NCBI RefSeq assembly: GCF_009193185.1
Contig: NZ_VUKF01000009.1
Coordinates: 1-64,000 of the forward strand
From: Georgenia thermotolerans
GTDB taxonomy: Bacteria > Actinomycetota > Actinomycetes > Actinomycetales > Actinomycetaceae
Direction: 5' to 3'
DNA: 64,000 nt
Part shown: piece by piece, positions 18,115 through 28,174 of the stretch
How positions within the stretch are numbered: the stretch's first letter is position 1
Layout: each line of letters begins with the position of its first letter
Made by a program: the position numbers and the translations under genes
Notes under the pieces: model-generated
What the model saw: only the letters and a program-made list of their open reading frames with translations
Told to the model about the DNA's origin: nothing
The model's database searches: none

Positions 18115-18198
18115 GGGCCCCACCCTAGGCAACGGGTCGGACGTCGAGCCCGGCGTCCGCGCCCTCCCCAGGTGCCCGCCCCCGCACGAGGCAGCAAC

Positions 18199-18625
18199 TC
18201 AGGCGCCGAGGTAGGTGCCCACGGCCCAGAGGTTCCCGTCGCCGTCGCGCACGTCGAAGGTGCGCGCGTCGTAGTCGGTCGCGTGCGGCGGCCGCAGCAC
18301 CGCCACCCCGTCCAGGTCGCGCACGCCCTCGAACGCGGCATCGACGGTGGCCGGGTCGGCCGCCACCACGTACACGCCCTGCGGCCCCAGCCCGCCCCAG
18401 GCCCCCGCCTTGCCGCGGCTGCCGAACATGACGCCGCCGCCGTCGGGCCAGCGCGCCTCGGTGCTCGACGGTGCCGTCCGGCCCGCGGTGCAGCGCCGTG
18501 ACGACGAAGCCGAGGCCCTCGAGGAACCGGATCCCGGCGTCGACGTCAACGAACCCGACGCTCGGCCACACGGTCGGGGTCGGTGGTGCCAGCTTCTTCG
18601 TGGTCTCACTCGTCGTTTCGCTCAT
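18199..18625 (-). pseudogene. VOC (glyoxalase/bleomycin-resistance fold) protein, frameshifted
   Basis: The first half reads from ATG 18625 (SVGFVDVDAGIRFLEGLGFV, then GPDGTVEH). The second half continues in another frame as EARWPDGGGVMFGSRGKAG and ends DGDGNLWAVGTYLGA at 18199. Removing one C around 18459-18464 joins the halves into one VOC domain of about 141 residues, so a single-base insertion is present. It is either a real inactivating mutation or a base-calling error. The gene starts on the stop codon of the AraC gene upstream (ATGA), so the two form an operon. If intact it would be a small metal-dependent or binding protein of unknown substrate. Confidence 0.75.
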
Positions 18626-19453
18626 GACATCGAGCCTGCCCCGGCCAAGGCGGCGCCGTCTTGAACGAATGGGAGCTCCTCACGCAGCCAGGTGCCGACG
18701 CTGCACCCGGCCAGCGCCCGCCACTCCCGGGCCAGGTGCGACTGGTCGGCGTAGCCCGCGCGGGCGGCGACGTCGGCAAGCCCCGGCCGGCCCGGGCCGA
18801 GCAGCAACGCGCGGGCGTGCTCGAAGCGGGCGATGCGCACGGCCTCGCGCGGGGTGAGGCCCCGTGGCCAGGCGGAACCGTTCCGAGAGGTGGCGCCGTC
18901 CCCACCCCACGTGCGCCGCGACGTCGCCGACCCGCACCTGGCCGCCGCGCCGGAAGATCACCCGCCACGCCTCCGCGACCTCGGGCTGCGCGGCAGGCGG
19001 TTCCCGGCCGGCCAGGCGGGCGAGCAGCGCCTCGTCCACGCGCCGGAAGCGCGTCGCCCAGTCGGGCGCTTCCCACACCTGCTCGACGAGCAGGTCGGCC
19101 TCCGGCAGCAGGTCGGCCAGGTCGACGGCGAGGCCGGCCAGCTCGGCGGCCGGCAGCCCCAGCAGCGCCGCCGCCCCGAGCGGGGTGAGGGCGTACTGCA
19201 GGCCCTCCTGCGGCGCCGACGCGTCGATCAGGACCGGCCGGGTGTGGAGTCCACCGGCGACGGCGTGCGCGGCGACCGGACCGCCGAGCCCGGAGAGCCG
19301 CAGCGGCGCCGGCAGCTCGACGACGAGCGTGAGGTGGCGCGAGGGCAGCCCGCGATGCACGCCGGTGGGGTTGGTTGGCACGGCGTAGCCGTGCGCGGCG
19401 GCGACGAACGGCCGCAGTGGCGGGGGCAGGTCGTGGGTGGGAAACGTCGCCAT
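18622..19453 (-). pseudogene. AraC-type transcriptional regulator, frameshifted in the DNA-binding domain
   Basis: From ATG 19453 the sequence MATFPTHDLPPPLRPFV begins a sensor domain of about 155 residues, followed by a first helix-turn-helix (VRVGDVAAHVGWGRRHLSERF). The frame then fails at a GGGG run near 18868. Reading GGG instead restores ATGLTPREAVRIARFEHA and the second helix-turn-helix (GLADVAARAGYADQSHLAREW) down to TGA 18622. The gene thus needs a one-base deletion to make a normal AraC regulator of about 277 residues. Its stop overlaps the VOC gene start. As in many AraC-VOC pairs, it likely controlled the downstream gene. Confidence 0.75.
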
Positions 19454-19541
19454 GGGCCGCTCTCCGTGTCCGCATCGTCGGGGACATGACCAAATACTTC
19501 TCGCTGGCACGCGTCGTGCGATGTGTTCGACGGCCTTCGCT

Positions 19542-19576
19542 GAAGAGTACGTACGGACAGTCCGTACTTTCTCTTC
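19542..19576. promoter_or_regulatory. Large palindrome, operator candidate
   Basis: The core GTACGGACAGTCCGTAC (19551-19567) has perfect 8-bp arms around one base. Outer arms GAAGAG (19542-19547) and CTCTTC (19571-19576) extend the symmetry. It lies about 90 bp upstream of the AraC gene and just past the 3' end of the 73-residue gene. The shape is typical of TetR-family operators, but the nearest regulator is AraC type, so the binding protein is unknown. Confidence 0.5.
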
Positions 19577-19578
19577 GG

Positions 19579-19800
19579 TCACCGAGCGACTGCCGGGGGC
19601 GGCGCGTCACCATCGGCCGCATGGCCGTCATGACCCTGGGGCTCCGATGCCTGCTCGATGTAGGCCACGCCGGCGTCGAGGTCCACCGGCCCGAACGGCG
19701 GGGCGCCCTCCCCGGGCCGCTGGATGTCCAGCCTCCGGCGCTCACGCTCCTCGATGAGGTGGCGCAGCCCTGGTTCGAAGATCGCGAAGAACTCCGACAT
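19579..19800 (-). CDS. Small charged protein, DUF6191-like
   Basis: This 73-residue protein starts at ATG 19800 (MSEFFAIFEPGLRHLIEER) and continues RRRLDIQRPGEGAPPFGPVD LDAG in its middle. I recall this pattern, a short helix with an E-R-R-R core followed by P-V-D-L-D-A-G, from a small actinobacterial family annotated DUF6191, whose role is unknown. There is no signal peptide or membrane segment. The last third is low complexity and may be disordered. It ends right beside the large palindrome and may share a transcript with the AraC-VOC pair downstream. Confidence 0.6.
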   Translation of the reverse strand: MSEFFAIFEPGLRHLIEERERRRLDIQRPGEGAPPFGPVDLDAGVAYIEQASEPQGHDGHAADGDAPPPAVAR

Positions 19801-19920
19801 ACCGCGCAGCGTACGGCGGGGGAGACCTGCGCCGGGGCCCGTTGAAGGCACCACTCCACCGTGCGACCCCGCGCCGACCCGACGCCGCGGGGCGAGCGCC
19901 GTCACAGGAAAATCCCTTAA

Positions 19921-21768
<1,848 letters not shown>

Positions 21769-21777
21769 CCCGGCCCT

Positions 21778-21820
21778 GGCGCCGACGGCGAGGGCTCAGG
21801 CCCACCTCGCCGTCGGCGCC
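21778..21820. terminator. Strong bidirectional hairpin terminator
   Basis: Perfect 16-bp arms (GGCGCCGACGGCGAGG at 21778-21793 and its complement at 21805-21820) enclose an 11-base loop. It sits between the convergent exporter and phosphatase genes, 10 bp after the exporter stop. Confidence 0.8.
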
Positions 21821-21849
21821 GGGCTAACGCCGTATTCGGTCGGCCGCTC

Positions 21850-22287
21850 TCATCGCCCGAACCGGCTCACGAAGCGCCGCTGCCACGGCGTCTCGACCGC
21901 CCGGCGGTCGTAGTGCTCGCGCACGTAGCGCAGCGCGTCCTGAGGAGCGACGCCGTCGAGGATGGCCAGGCAGGCGAGCGCCGTGCCGGTGCGCCCCCGT
22001 CCGCCGTTGCACGCCACCTCCACCCGCGAGGTGGCGGCGCGGTCCCACAGGTTCGCCAGCGCCTCGCCGGCGGCCGGCGGGTCGGTGGGCAGCCACCAGT
22101 CCGGCCACCGCAGCCACTGCGCCTCCCAGGCGACGGGCGGCGGAGGCCTGCCTTGGAGGTACAGCCCGAACTCCGGCAGGGGCCCGGCTGGGAGGGGAAG
22201 CCTGAGCGCCCGGCCGCGGACCAGCCGTCCCGACGGCAGGCGGAGCACGCCTGGCGCGTCCTCGGCCCACGGCTCCACGCCGGACAC
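21850..22287 (-). CDS. Protein-tyrosine-phosphatase-like protein
   Basis: This 145-residue protein has the sequence VEVACNGGRGRTGTALACLA at about residues 93-112. It fits the cysteine-phosphatase P-loop C-x5-R-T/S: Cys, Asn-Gly-Gly-Arg-Gly, Arg, Thr. A preceding Trp/Asp-rich segment (WLRWPDWWLP) may supply the general acid. The usual His before the catalytic Cys is replaced by Ala. The start GTG 22287 gives the best fit; longer in-frame starts add only Arg-rich, shadow-like sequence. It is cytoplasmic with no signal peptide. Substrates could be phosphotyrosine proteins or phosphoinositides; neither is indicated by context. A soluble Ser/Thr kinase gene lies 700 bp away on the other strand. 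Confidence 0.75.
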   Translation of the reverse strand: MSGVEPWAEDAPGVLRLPSGRLVRGRALRLPLPAGPLPEFGLYLQGRPPPPVAWEAQWLRWPDWWLPTDPPAAGEALANLWDRAATSRVEVACNGGRGRTGTALACLAILDGVAPQDALRYVREHYDRRAVETPWQRRFVSRFGR

Positions 22288-22396
22288 GGTAGCTCGCCAC
22301 CGGCCTCCGCCACGTCGTCGCCGGGGAAGCCCACGTCGGGCGCGCGGGATGGCGGCGGGCCGCCCGCCCGTCACGCCGTCGGCGCCCAGCGCGGGA

Positions 22397-22744
22397 TCAC
22401 GCCCAGATGTACTCCTCGGCGATCGCGCCGTCGCGCCACTTGGCGACCGTGACCATGCGGCTCCCGTCTTCGAACTCGCCGATCACGCAGGTCCACTCGC
22501 CGGAGCCGAACCGGATCGGGTGCGAGGTGATCTGCGGTGGCGCGCCCCCCGCGCTCTCGACGTACGCCTTCATCGCGTCGATGTGCTCCTGGAGCCCGTG
22601 GGTCGGCGCCTGCCCCTTCCAGTCCACCAGCACGTCGTCGGTGTGGTGGTGGGCGAAGACCCCGTGCCAGTCGCCCTTGTTCCACCCGTCGAAGTCGAGG
22701 CGGTCCATTCCCTCGAGGTTGCGCTCGACCTGGTCGTCCGCCAT
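22397..22744 (-). CDS. SnoaL/NTF2-like protein
   Basis: This 115-residue protein has the cone-shaped NTF2/SnoaL fold pattern: an N-terminal helix pair (LDFDGWNKGDWHGVFAHHH), then TDDVLVDWKG, a helix region GLQEHIDAMKAYVE and three C-terminal strands ending VAKWRDGAIAEEYIWA. The ribosome-binding site GGAGGGAGAG before ATG 22744 is excellent. SnoaL-like proteins are small isomerases, cyclases or ligand-binding proteins; no catalytic residues or partner point to a reaction. It is transcribed toward the phosphatase gene and may share its transcript, with a 109-bp gap. Confidence 0.8.
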   Translation of the reverse strand: MADDQVERNLEGMDRLDFDGWNKGDWHGVFAHHHTDDVLVDWKGQAPTHGLQEHIDAMKAYVESAGGAPPQITSHPIRFGSGEWTCVIGEFEDGSRMVTVAKWRDGAIAEEYIWA

Positions 22745-22991
22745 CGGTCTCTCCCTCCACGGAGGCGTGTCCGCCCGGGCGTCCGGTCGCAGAGCAGTGG
22801 CCGGCACCCGCGCTCGGCATCAGGCACGGTAGTCGCTGCGCCGTCGGCCGGACAGGGGCCGGATCCGGGCCCGGGGACCCGTCCGCCGAGCTCCAGTTCG
22901 GGCCCGGTACCCCCTCCGGCACGCTCCAGTCCGGGAGTGCGGGTCATCGACTCGTGATGCCGTTCCGGCCGCTGTTCGAGACAATCCGTTG

Positions 22992-23960
22992 GTGCCCAAA
23001 AGAGTGCTCGCCGACCGGTACGAGCTCGACCGCCGCCTCGGCCGCGGCGGGATGGCCGAGGTCTGGCGGGGGATCGACCTCGTCCTCGCCAGGCGGGTCG
23101 CCGTCAAGACGGTCAGCCTGGCCGGCTCCGCCGACCCCACCCTGGGCGAACGCGTGCACCGCGAGGCCGTCGCCACCGCGGCCCTCGAGCACCCCGACAT
23201 CGTCACGATCTACGACGCCGGGATCGATGGCGACACCGCCTACATCGTCATGGAGCGGCTGAAGGGGCGGGACCTGGCCGCCGTGCTGCGCGCGGGATCG
23301 CCGCCGCTGGAGGAGGCGCTGCGCATCGCCGGCCGTGTGGCCGGGGCGCTCGCTGCCGCCCACGCCTCGGGCATCGTGCACCGGGACGTCAAGCCGGCGA
23401 ACATCCTCGTCGACGGCGACCGCGTCATGGTCGTCGACTTCGGCATCGCCGCGTTCGAGTACCAGGCGGTGACCTCCCTCGCCGCGCCCGGCACCACCCA
23501 GGGCACCGCCGAGTACATGGCCCCCGAGCAGGCCCGCGCCGAGCCGGCCACGCGCGCGACCGACATGTACTCCTTCGGCTGCCTGCTCACCGCCCTGGTC
23601 GCCGGCCGGCCGCCCTTCACCGGCGAGCGGCCGGAGAGCGTGCTGCACCAGCACGTCTACGTCCAGCCGCCGCGGCTGAGCCAGCTGTGCCCCGGGGTGC
23701 CCGCGGAGCTCGACCGGCTCGTGGGCGAGCTGCTCGCCAAGGACCCGGACGAGCGACCGGCGGCCGACGACGTTGCCGCCGTGCTCACCGGCCTCGCCGA
23801 CCGCCTCCGTGGCACGCCCGCCGGTGCGGCACCGGTGGCGGAGGTCGTCGCCGTCGATGACCTCGGCGAGGCGCCGACCCTGGCGCCGGACGCCGTCGAC
23901 CAGCCGACCCTGGCCCCGAACGCCGTCGACCAGGCGACGGAGGCCTACCGCCGTCGCTGA
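22992..23960 (+). CDS. Soluble serine/threonine protein kinase (PknB-type catalytic domain)
   Basis: This 322-residue eukaryotic-type kinase has the Gly-rich loop LGRGGMAEVWRG (about residues 15-26), the catalytic Lys in VAVKTVSL, and the catalytic loop IVHRDVKPANILV. DFG follows in MVVDFGIAAF, an activation loop ends at GTAEYMAPEQA, and the domain finishes near residue 270. Unlike PknA/PknB it has no transmembrane segment and no PASTA domains, so it should be cytoplasmic. The tail contains a 10-residue tandem repeat (PTLAPDAVDQ, then PTLAPNAVDQ) whose Thr residues could be phosphorylated to recruit FHA proteins. GTG 22992 was chosen; a TTG one codon earlier is possible. The target is unknown. 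Confidence 0.9.
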   Translation: MPKRVLADRYELDRRLGRGGMAEVWRGIDLVLARRVAVKTVSLAGSADPTLGERVHREAVATAALEHPDIVTIYDAGIDGDTAYIVMERLKGRDLAAVLRAGSPPLEEALRIAGRVAGALAAAHASGIVHRDVKPANILVDGDRVMVVDFGIAAFEYQAVTSLAAPGTTQGTAEYMAPEQARAEPATRATDMYSFGCLLTALVAGRPPFTGERPESVLHQHVYVQPPRLSQLCPGVPAELDRLVGELLAKDPDERPAADDVAAVLTGLADRLRGTPAGAAPVAEVVAVDDLGEAPTLAPDAVDQPTLAPNAVDQATEAYRRR

Positions 23961-24004
23961 GCGTCGACGGCGGCGCGACGACCGCTTCTCACTACGCTGC
24001 GCCC

Positions 24005-24586
24005 ATGAAACGGGACGGTCTGGGCCGGCTGCAGGTGGTGTGCGGGCCGATGTTCGCCGGGAAGTCCGAGGAGCTGGTGCGCCGGGTCCGCCGAGCACAG
24101 CTGGCCGGCCTCGCCGTCGAGGTGATCAACCACGCCCTCGACGAGCGGCACGGTGCCGCCCAGGTGGCCTCCCACTCTGGGCTGCGCGTGTCCTCCCGGC
24201 CGGCGTCGGACGTCGACGCGCTGATGGAGCTGGCCCGCGGCCGCGAGCTGGACCTCCTCGCCATCGACGAGGCGCAGTTCTTCGGCGCGGACCTCGTGCC
24301 CGCCGTCGGCGAGCTCGTGCTCGCAGGCACCACGGTGGTCGTCGCCGGGCTGTGCGTGACCTTCGACGGCCGCCCGTTCGAGCCGCTGCCCTCGCTGATG
24401 GCCCTCGCCGAGGACGTGACGAAGCTGACGGCGGTGTGCGCCGTCTGCGGGGAGGACGCCGGTTTCCACCAGCGCGTCGCCCGCGGGGACGCCGGCGACG
24501 ACGCCCTCGTCAGCGCCGCCGAGCACGTCGGCGGGATCGAGGTCTACCAGGCCCGGTGCCGGCGCCACTTCGAAGCCCTTGCCTGA
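24005..24586 (+). CDS. tdk: Thymidine kinase (type II)
   Basis: This 193-residue type II thymidine kinase has the P-loop GPMFAGKSEELVRR near the start, the Mg/phosphate motif LLAIDEAQFF (about residues 86-95) and the lasso region with zinc ligands. The Cys pairs are in VCAVCGEDAG and in YQARCRRHF, where the usual second Cys of the last pair is a His. It phosphorylates thymidine to dTMP with ATP in the cytoplasmic salvage pathway. ATG 24005 has no strong ribosome-binding site. It follows the kinase gene by 44 bp in the same direction and may share its transcript, ending at the strong hairpin at 24630. Confidence 0.93.
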   Translation: MKRDGLGRLQVVCGPMFAGKSEELVRRVRRAQLAGLAVEVINHALDERHGAAQVASHSGLRVSSRPASDVDALMELARGRELDLLAIDEAQFFGADLVPAVGELVLAGTTVVVAGLCVTFDGRPFEPLPSLMALAEDVTKLTAVCAVCGEDAGFHQRVARGDAGDDALVSAAEHVGGIEVYQARCRRHFEALA

Positions 24587-24629
24587 CGCGCCGACCTCGG
24601 GGCCAGGCCTCGTCGCGGTGACGACGACT

Positions 24630-24666
24630 GCGGGCCCCCGGACCACATGCTGGTCCGGGGGCCCGC
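24630..24666. terminator. Strong bidirectional hairpin terminator
   Basis: A perfect 16-bp stem (5' arm GCGGGCCCCCGGACCA) with a 5-base loop lies between the convergent thymidine kinase and glycoside hydrolase genes. It should stop transcription from both sides. Confidence 0.85.
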
Positions 24667-24687
24667 CGCCTCACTGCGGCCGCGCGG

Positions 24688-27189
24688 TCAGTGCGCCTGC
24701 CCGGCGGGCGTGCGCACGGTGACCGTGCCGGCGAGCGCCACGTCGCCCGCGGAGTCACCGACGTAGACCTTCACGTCGCCCGTGGGCGTCGTCCACCGGT
24801 CGGCGTCGGCGTCCCACACCGACAGCGGGTGGCTGGTGGCGGCGGGGTCGATGGTGATCTCCACCCGCTGCTTCTCGCCCGGCTGGAGCTCGACCTTGTC
24901 GAAGCCGACCAGCCGCTTGGGCGGCTCGTTCGCCGACCCCGGCAGGCTCACGTACACCTGCGGCACCTCGGACCCGGCCACGTCACCGGTGTTCTCGACG
25001 AAGAACTGCACCTTGATCGGGTGCGTGCCGTCCGCCTTCTTCGGGGTCACCACCGGCTTGGAGATCTCGAAGTCCGTGTAGGAGAGCCCGTGCCCGAACG
25101 GGAACGCCACGCAGGGGTTCGACCCGTCGGCGGCCGGGGCGCACTCGCCGCTGACGTTGGCGTCGTACCAGCGGTAGCCGATGTGCCGGCCCTCGGTGTA
25201 CTCCACCGTCTGCTTGCCGTCGACCAGGTCGCCGGGGAACTGGCGGGTGGTGACGTTGTCGAGGAAGCCCTGGCCGGCGTAGGGGTAGGTGAACGGAGAC
25301 TTCCCGGACGGGTTCTCCACGCCGAGGAGCAGGTCCGCGACGATGTTGCCGTCCTCCTGGCCGGGGAACCACGCCTCGAGGATCGCCGGGCCGGACGGGC
25401 CCACCAGCGCCGGGTCCATCGCCACGCCGGCGTTGTCCTTGAGCACCAGGGCGGTCTTCTCGGCCATCGACGGCGAGGCGGCCATGACGGCCTTGATCAT
25501 GTCCACGGTGTGGCTGTTCTTGGCCGCGTTGGGGCCGTCGACCGTGGCGATGGAGTTGGGCTTGTCGACGTACCAGTCCAGGTCGTCGCCGATGTCGGTC
25601 CGGGTGCGCCCGGACTTGTCGGTGAACGTCGCCCGGTCGGCTCCCTCCTCGGAGATGGTGCCGGCCATCATGACGACGGCGTCCGCGTCCCGGGCCGCGT
25701 CGAGCGCGGCGTCGAAGGTGACCTGCTCGCCGTCGATCGTGGCGGTGTTGTTGGCGTCGTCGACGAGCACGAGCCGCACGTTCGCCGTCGTGTTGCCCAG
25801 GTTGGTCAGGACGTTCTCCAGGCCCTCCACCGGGGAGACGGTGTAGGTGGGCACGACGTCGGAGCTGCCGCCGCCGGCGCCCATGGGCTTGCCGACGACG
25901 ACGCCGCCGGCCACCGCCTGCTGGGCGTAGACCTGGGTCTGCTTGCCGATGACGACGACGTCCTGGACGTCCGCGGCGAGGGGCAGCGCGCCATTGTTCT
26001 GCAGCAGCACCGCGCCCTCGGTGCCGACCTCGCGGGCCTTCTCCCCGCCGGCGGCGTAGTCGATGGGCGTCTGGACGAGCGGGCGGTCGAAGATGCCGTA
26101 CTTGAACATCTGGACGTAGCGCCGCTCCAGCGCGGTGTCGATGTTCGCGACCTGGATCTCGCCGGCGTCGAGCGCGGCCTTGAGCTTCTCCGGGGCCCAC
26201 TGCTGCGGCGTCGGCATCATGAGGTCCATGCCGCCGAGCAGGGTGGGCACCGTGCTCTTGGTGGCGAAGAAGTCGGACTGGACGTAGCCCTCGAAGCCCC
26301 ACTGGTCGCGCAGGACCTCGTTGAGCGTGTAGTCGTTCTCGCACGAGGAGACGCCGTTGACGTAGTTGTAGGCGCACATGATGGAGGCGACGTCGCCGTC
26401 CTTGACCGCCATCTCGAACGGCAGCAGGTACGTCTCGTGCAGGGTCCGCTCGTCGATCGTCTCCTGGATCGTCGTGCGGTTGGTCTCCTGCTCGTTGCCG
26501 ACGTGGTGCTTGGCCATGGCGATGAGGCCCTGGTCATGTACCGCCTGGATCTCGTTCACCGCCATGGTGCCGGTGAGGTAGGGGTCCTCGCCGAAGTACT
26601 CGAAGTTGCGGCCCAGGACGGGCAGGCGGGCCATGTTCACGCCCGGGGCCTCGAACACGTGCAGCGCCAGGTTGTTCATCTCGGTGCCGATGACGCCGCC
26701 GAAGGTGCGGGCGACCTCGGGGTCGAACGAGGCGGCGACGGCGGGGCCCGAGGGCAGCGCGGTGGCCTTGGCGGAGGAGGGATGGGTGTAGGCGGCGTAC
26801 GGCGAGGCGTTGGGGTCGGTGGCCAGCGCCGGGTCGACGCAGTCGTTCTGCCCCACGCCGACGGGGCCGTTGGTGATGCGCAGGGTCGGGATGCCCAGCT
26901 CGGCGATCCCGGTGACGTGGCGGGCGCCGTAGCACTCGGGCAGGTCGGGGAGGATCTCGGGGGTGGCGCCGGTGAGCTGCTGGAGCTTCTGGTCGAGCGT
27001 CATCGCGTCGACCAGGAGGGAGGCGCGCTCCTCGGGTGCGAGCGCCTTGTTCATCCAGGGCAGGTCGGCGGTGGTGACCGCCGAGCTGCCTACGGTGGCG
27101 GTGTCGGCGATGGCGACGGCGGTGGTGAGCGACAGCGGCACGGCCGCTGCCAGCGCCAGGAGCGTGCGTCTGCGGGAACGTCTGGTCAT
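24688..27189 (-). CDS. Secreted glycoside hydrolase family 3 (beta-glucosidase-like)
   Basis: This 833-residue enzyme starts at ATG 27189 after GAAGGAG. A signal peptide with an Arg-rich head (MTRRSRRRTLLALAAAVPLS) suggests export. The GH3 N-terminal barrel shows TNGPVGVGQNDC, FEYFGEDPYLTGTMAV, KHHVGNEQETNR and the nucleophile region VQSDFFATKS (Asp of S-D-F). The C-terminal alpha/beta sandwich follows (VVVIGKQTQVYAQQAVAGG). A fibronectin-III-like domain at about residues 690-825 (FPFGHGLSYTDFEIS, then GDVAGSEVPQVYVS) completes the usual beta-glucosidase/xylosidase architecture. It would release sugar from beta-glycosides outside the cell. A LacI-type palindrome upstream (27331-27340) may be its operator, but no LacI gene is nearby. 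Confidence 0.92.
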   Translation of the reverse strand: MTRRSRRRTLLALAAAVPLSLTTAVAIADTATVGSSAVTTADLPWMNKALAPEERASLLVDAMTLDQKLQQLTGATPEILPDLPECYGARHVTGIAELGIPTLRITNGPVGVGQNDCVDPALATDPNASPYAAYTHPSSAKATALPSGPAVAASFDPEVARTFGGVIGTEMNNLALHVFEAPGVNMARLPVLGRNFEYFGEDPYLTGTMAVNEIQAVHDQGLIAMAKHHVGNEQETNRTTIQETIDERTLHETYLLPFEMAVKDGDVASIMCAYNYVNGVSSCENDYTLNEVLRDQWGFEGYVQSDFFATKSTVPTLLGGMDLMMPTPQQWAPEKLKAALDAGEIQVANIDTALERRYVQMFKYGIFDRPLVQTPIDYAAGGEKAREVGTEGAVLLQNNGALPLAADVQDVVVIGKQTQVYAQQAVAGGVVVGKPMGAGGGSSDVVPTYTVSPVEGLENVLTNLGNTTANVRLVLVDDANNTATIDGEQVTFDAALDAARDADAVVMMAGTISEEGADRATFTDKSGRTRTDIGDDLDWYVDKPNSIATVDGPNAAKNSHTVDMIKAVMAASPSMAEKTALVLKDNAGVAMDPALVGPSGPAILEAWFPGQEDGNIVADLLLGVENPSGKSPFTYPYAGQGFLDNVTTRQFPGDLVDGKQTVEYTEGRHIGYRWYDANVSGECAPAADGSNPCVAFPFGHGLSYTDFEISKPVVTPKKADGTHPIKVQFFVENTGDVAGSEVPQVYVSLPGSANEPPKRLVGFDKVELQPGEKQRVEITIDPAATSHPLSVWDADADRWTTPTGDVKVYVGDSAGDVALAGTVTVRTPAGQAH

Positions 27190-27330
27190 GTGTCTCCTTC
27201 GACCTGCGGGCATGTCGAGGGGACGCGAAGCCCACGCCCCCCGGCGGGTTTCGGGTGCGGGCACCCGTGGCGACGTCGGCTGCGGGTGCGCGGGCCCGTG
27301 CGCACCCTTCTCCTGGGTACCGGACGGCGA

Positions 27331-27340
27331 CAACCGGTTG
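27331..27340. promoter_or_regulatory. CAACCGGTTG palindrome, LacI-type operator candidate
   Basis: This perfect 10-bp palindrome has the CG centre typical of LacI/GalR-family operators. It lies 142 bp upstream of the GH3 start codon, and the motif GGCAAC recurs beside it on the minus strand. Control of the glucosidase by sugar availability is a reasonable inference from its position. Confidence 0.4.
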
Positions 27341-27418
27341 CCACTTGTTGCCCGGAGGTCTCCGTTACTCGTTCCGCGAGGGGCGACGGGCGGGGTCGGG
27401 TGCTCCTCCCCGCTGGGT

Positions 27419-28174
27419 CTAGAGGCGGGCGAAGAGGTAAGCCGAGACCAGGACGCCGAAGGTCACGATGACCACGCGCAGAACCGTCGACGGGATCAGC
27501 CTGGCGACCTTGGCACCGAGGAAGCCGCCCAGGAGGCCGGCCGGCGCGGCGACGGCGACGACCAGCCAGTCGACGGGGCCCCAGATCCCGAAGATCAGCA
27601 GCGTGACGGTCGCCATCACGGCCGACAGCGCGGACTTGAGCGCGTTCGCCAGCTTGAGGTTGTGCAGCCCGAGCCCGAGGACGGCCACCAGGATGACGCC
27701 GAGCGCGCCGCCGAAGTAGCCGCCGTAGACCGTGGCCAGAAAGAGGACGACGTAGAGCCAAGCCGGGTCCGACGAGGAGCCGATGCGTTCTTCGCGCCGC
27801 ACTCGGCGGGTGATCAGGGGCTGGACGGCGAGCAGCAGGCTCGCCAGCAGGACCAGTACCGGGACGATGAGGTCGAACGCCCTGGCCGGCGTGGTCAGCA
27901 GCAGCACCGAGCCCCCGGTCGCGCCGACGACGGCGACGACGCTGAATCGCACCAACCGTCCGCGCTGGCCGGCGTACTGGGGACGGAATCCCAGGACTCC
28001 GCCGAGGTAGCCGGGCCACTGGGCGATGGAGTTGGTGACGTTGGCGGCGATCGGGCTCATGCCCAGCGCGATCAGAACCGGGAAGAGGATCAGCGACCCT
28101 CCGCCGGCGATCGAGTTGATCCCGCCCGCGACGAGGGCGACCGCGGCAACGATGAGCAGGTCGACCGGCGACAT
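27419..28174 (-). CDS. TauE/SafE family membrane permease
   Basis: This 251-residue membrane protein has about eight hydrophobic helices in two similar halves. The repeated family motif is visible as LVAGGINSIAGGGSLILFPV in the first half and VYGGYFGGALGVILVAVLGL in the second. The family exports sulfite, sulfoacetate or other organosulfur anions; many members are of unknown specificity. ATG 28174 was chosen because it directly precedes the first helix; a longer reading adds 31 residues with no motif. It stands alone on the minus strand and borders the accessory island. Confidence 0.87.
   Translation of the reverse strand: MSPVDLLIVAAVALVAGGINSIAGGGSLILFPVLIALGMSPIAANVTNSIAQWPGYLGGVLGFRPQYAGQRGRLVRFSVVAVVGATGGSVLLLTTPARAFDLIVPVLVLLASLLLAVQPLITRRVRREERIGSSSDPAWLYVVLFLATVYGGYFGGALGVILVAVLGLGLHNLKLANALKSALSAVMATVTLLIFGIWGPVDWLVVAVAAPAGLLGGFLGAKVARLIPSTVLRVVIVTFGVLVSAYLFARL

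Noticed and set aside
24691-27471. 926-codon plus-strand frame opposite the GH3 gene
   Set aside because: Antisense shadow with a repetitive Val/Gly/Arg composition; the minus-strand GH3 protein has a signal peptide and all family motifs.
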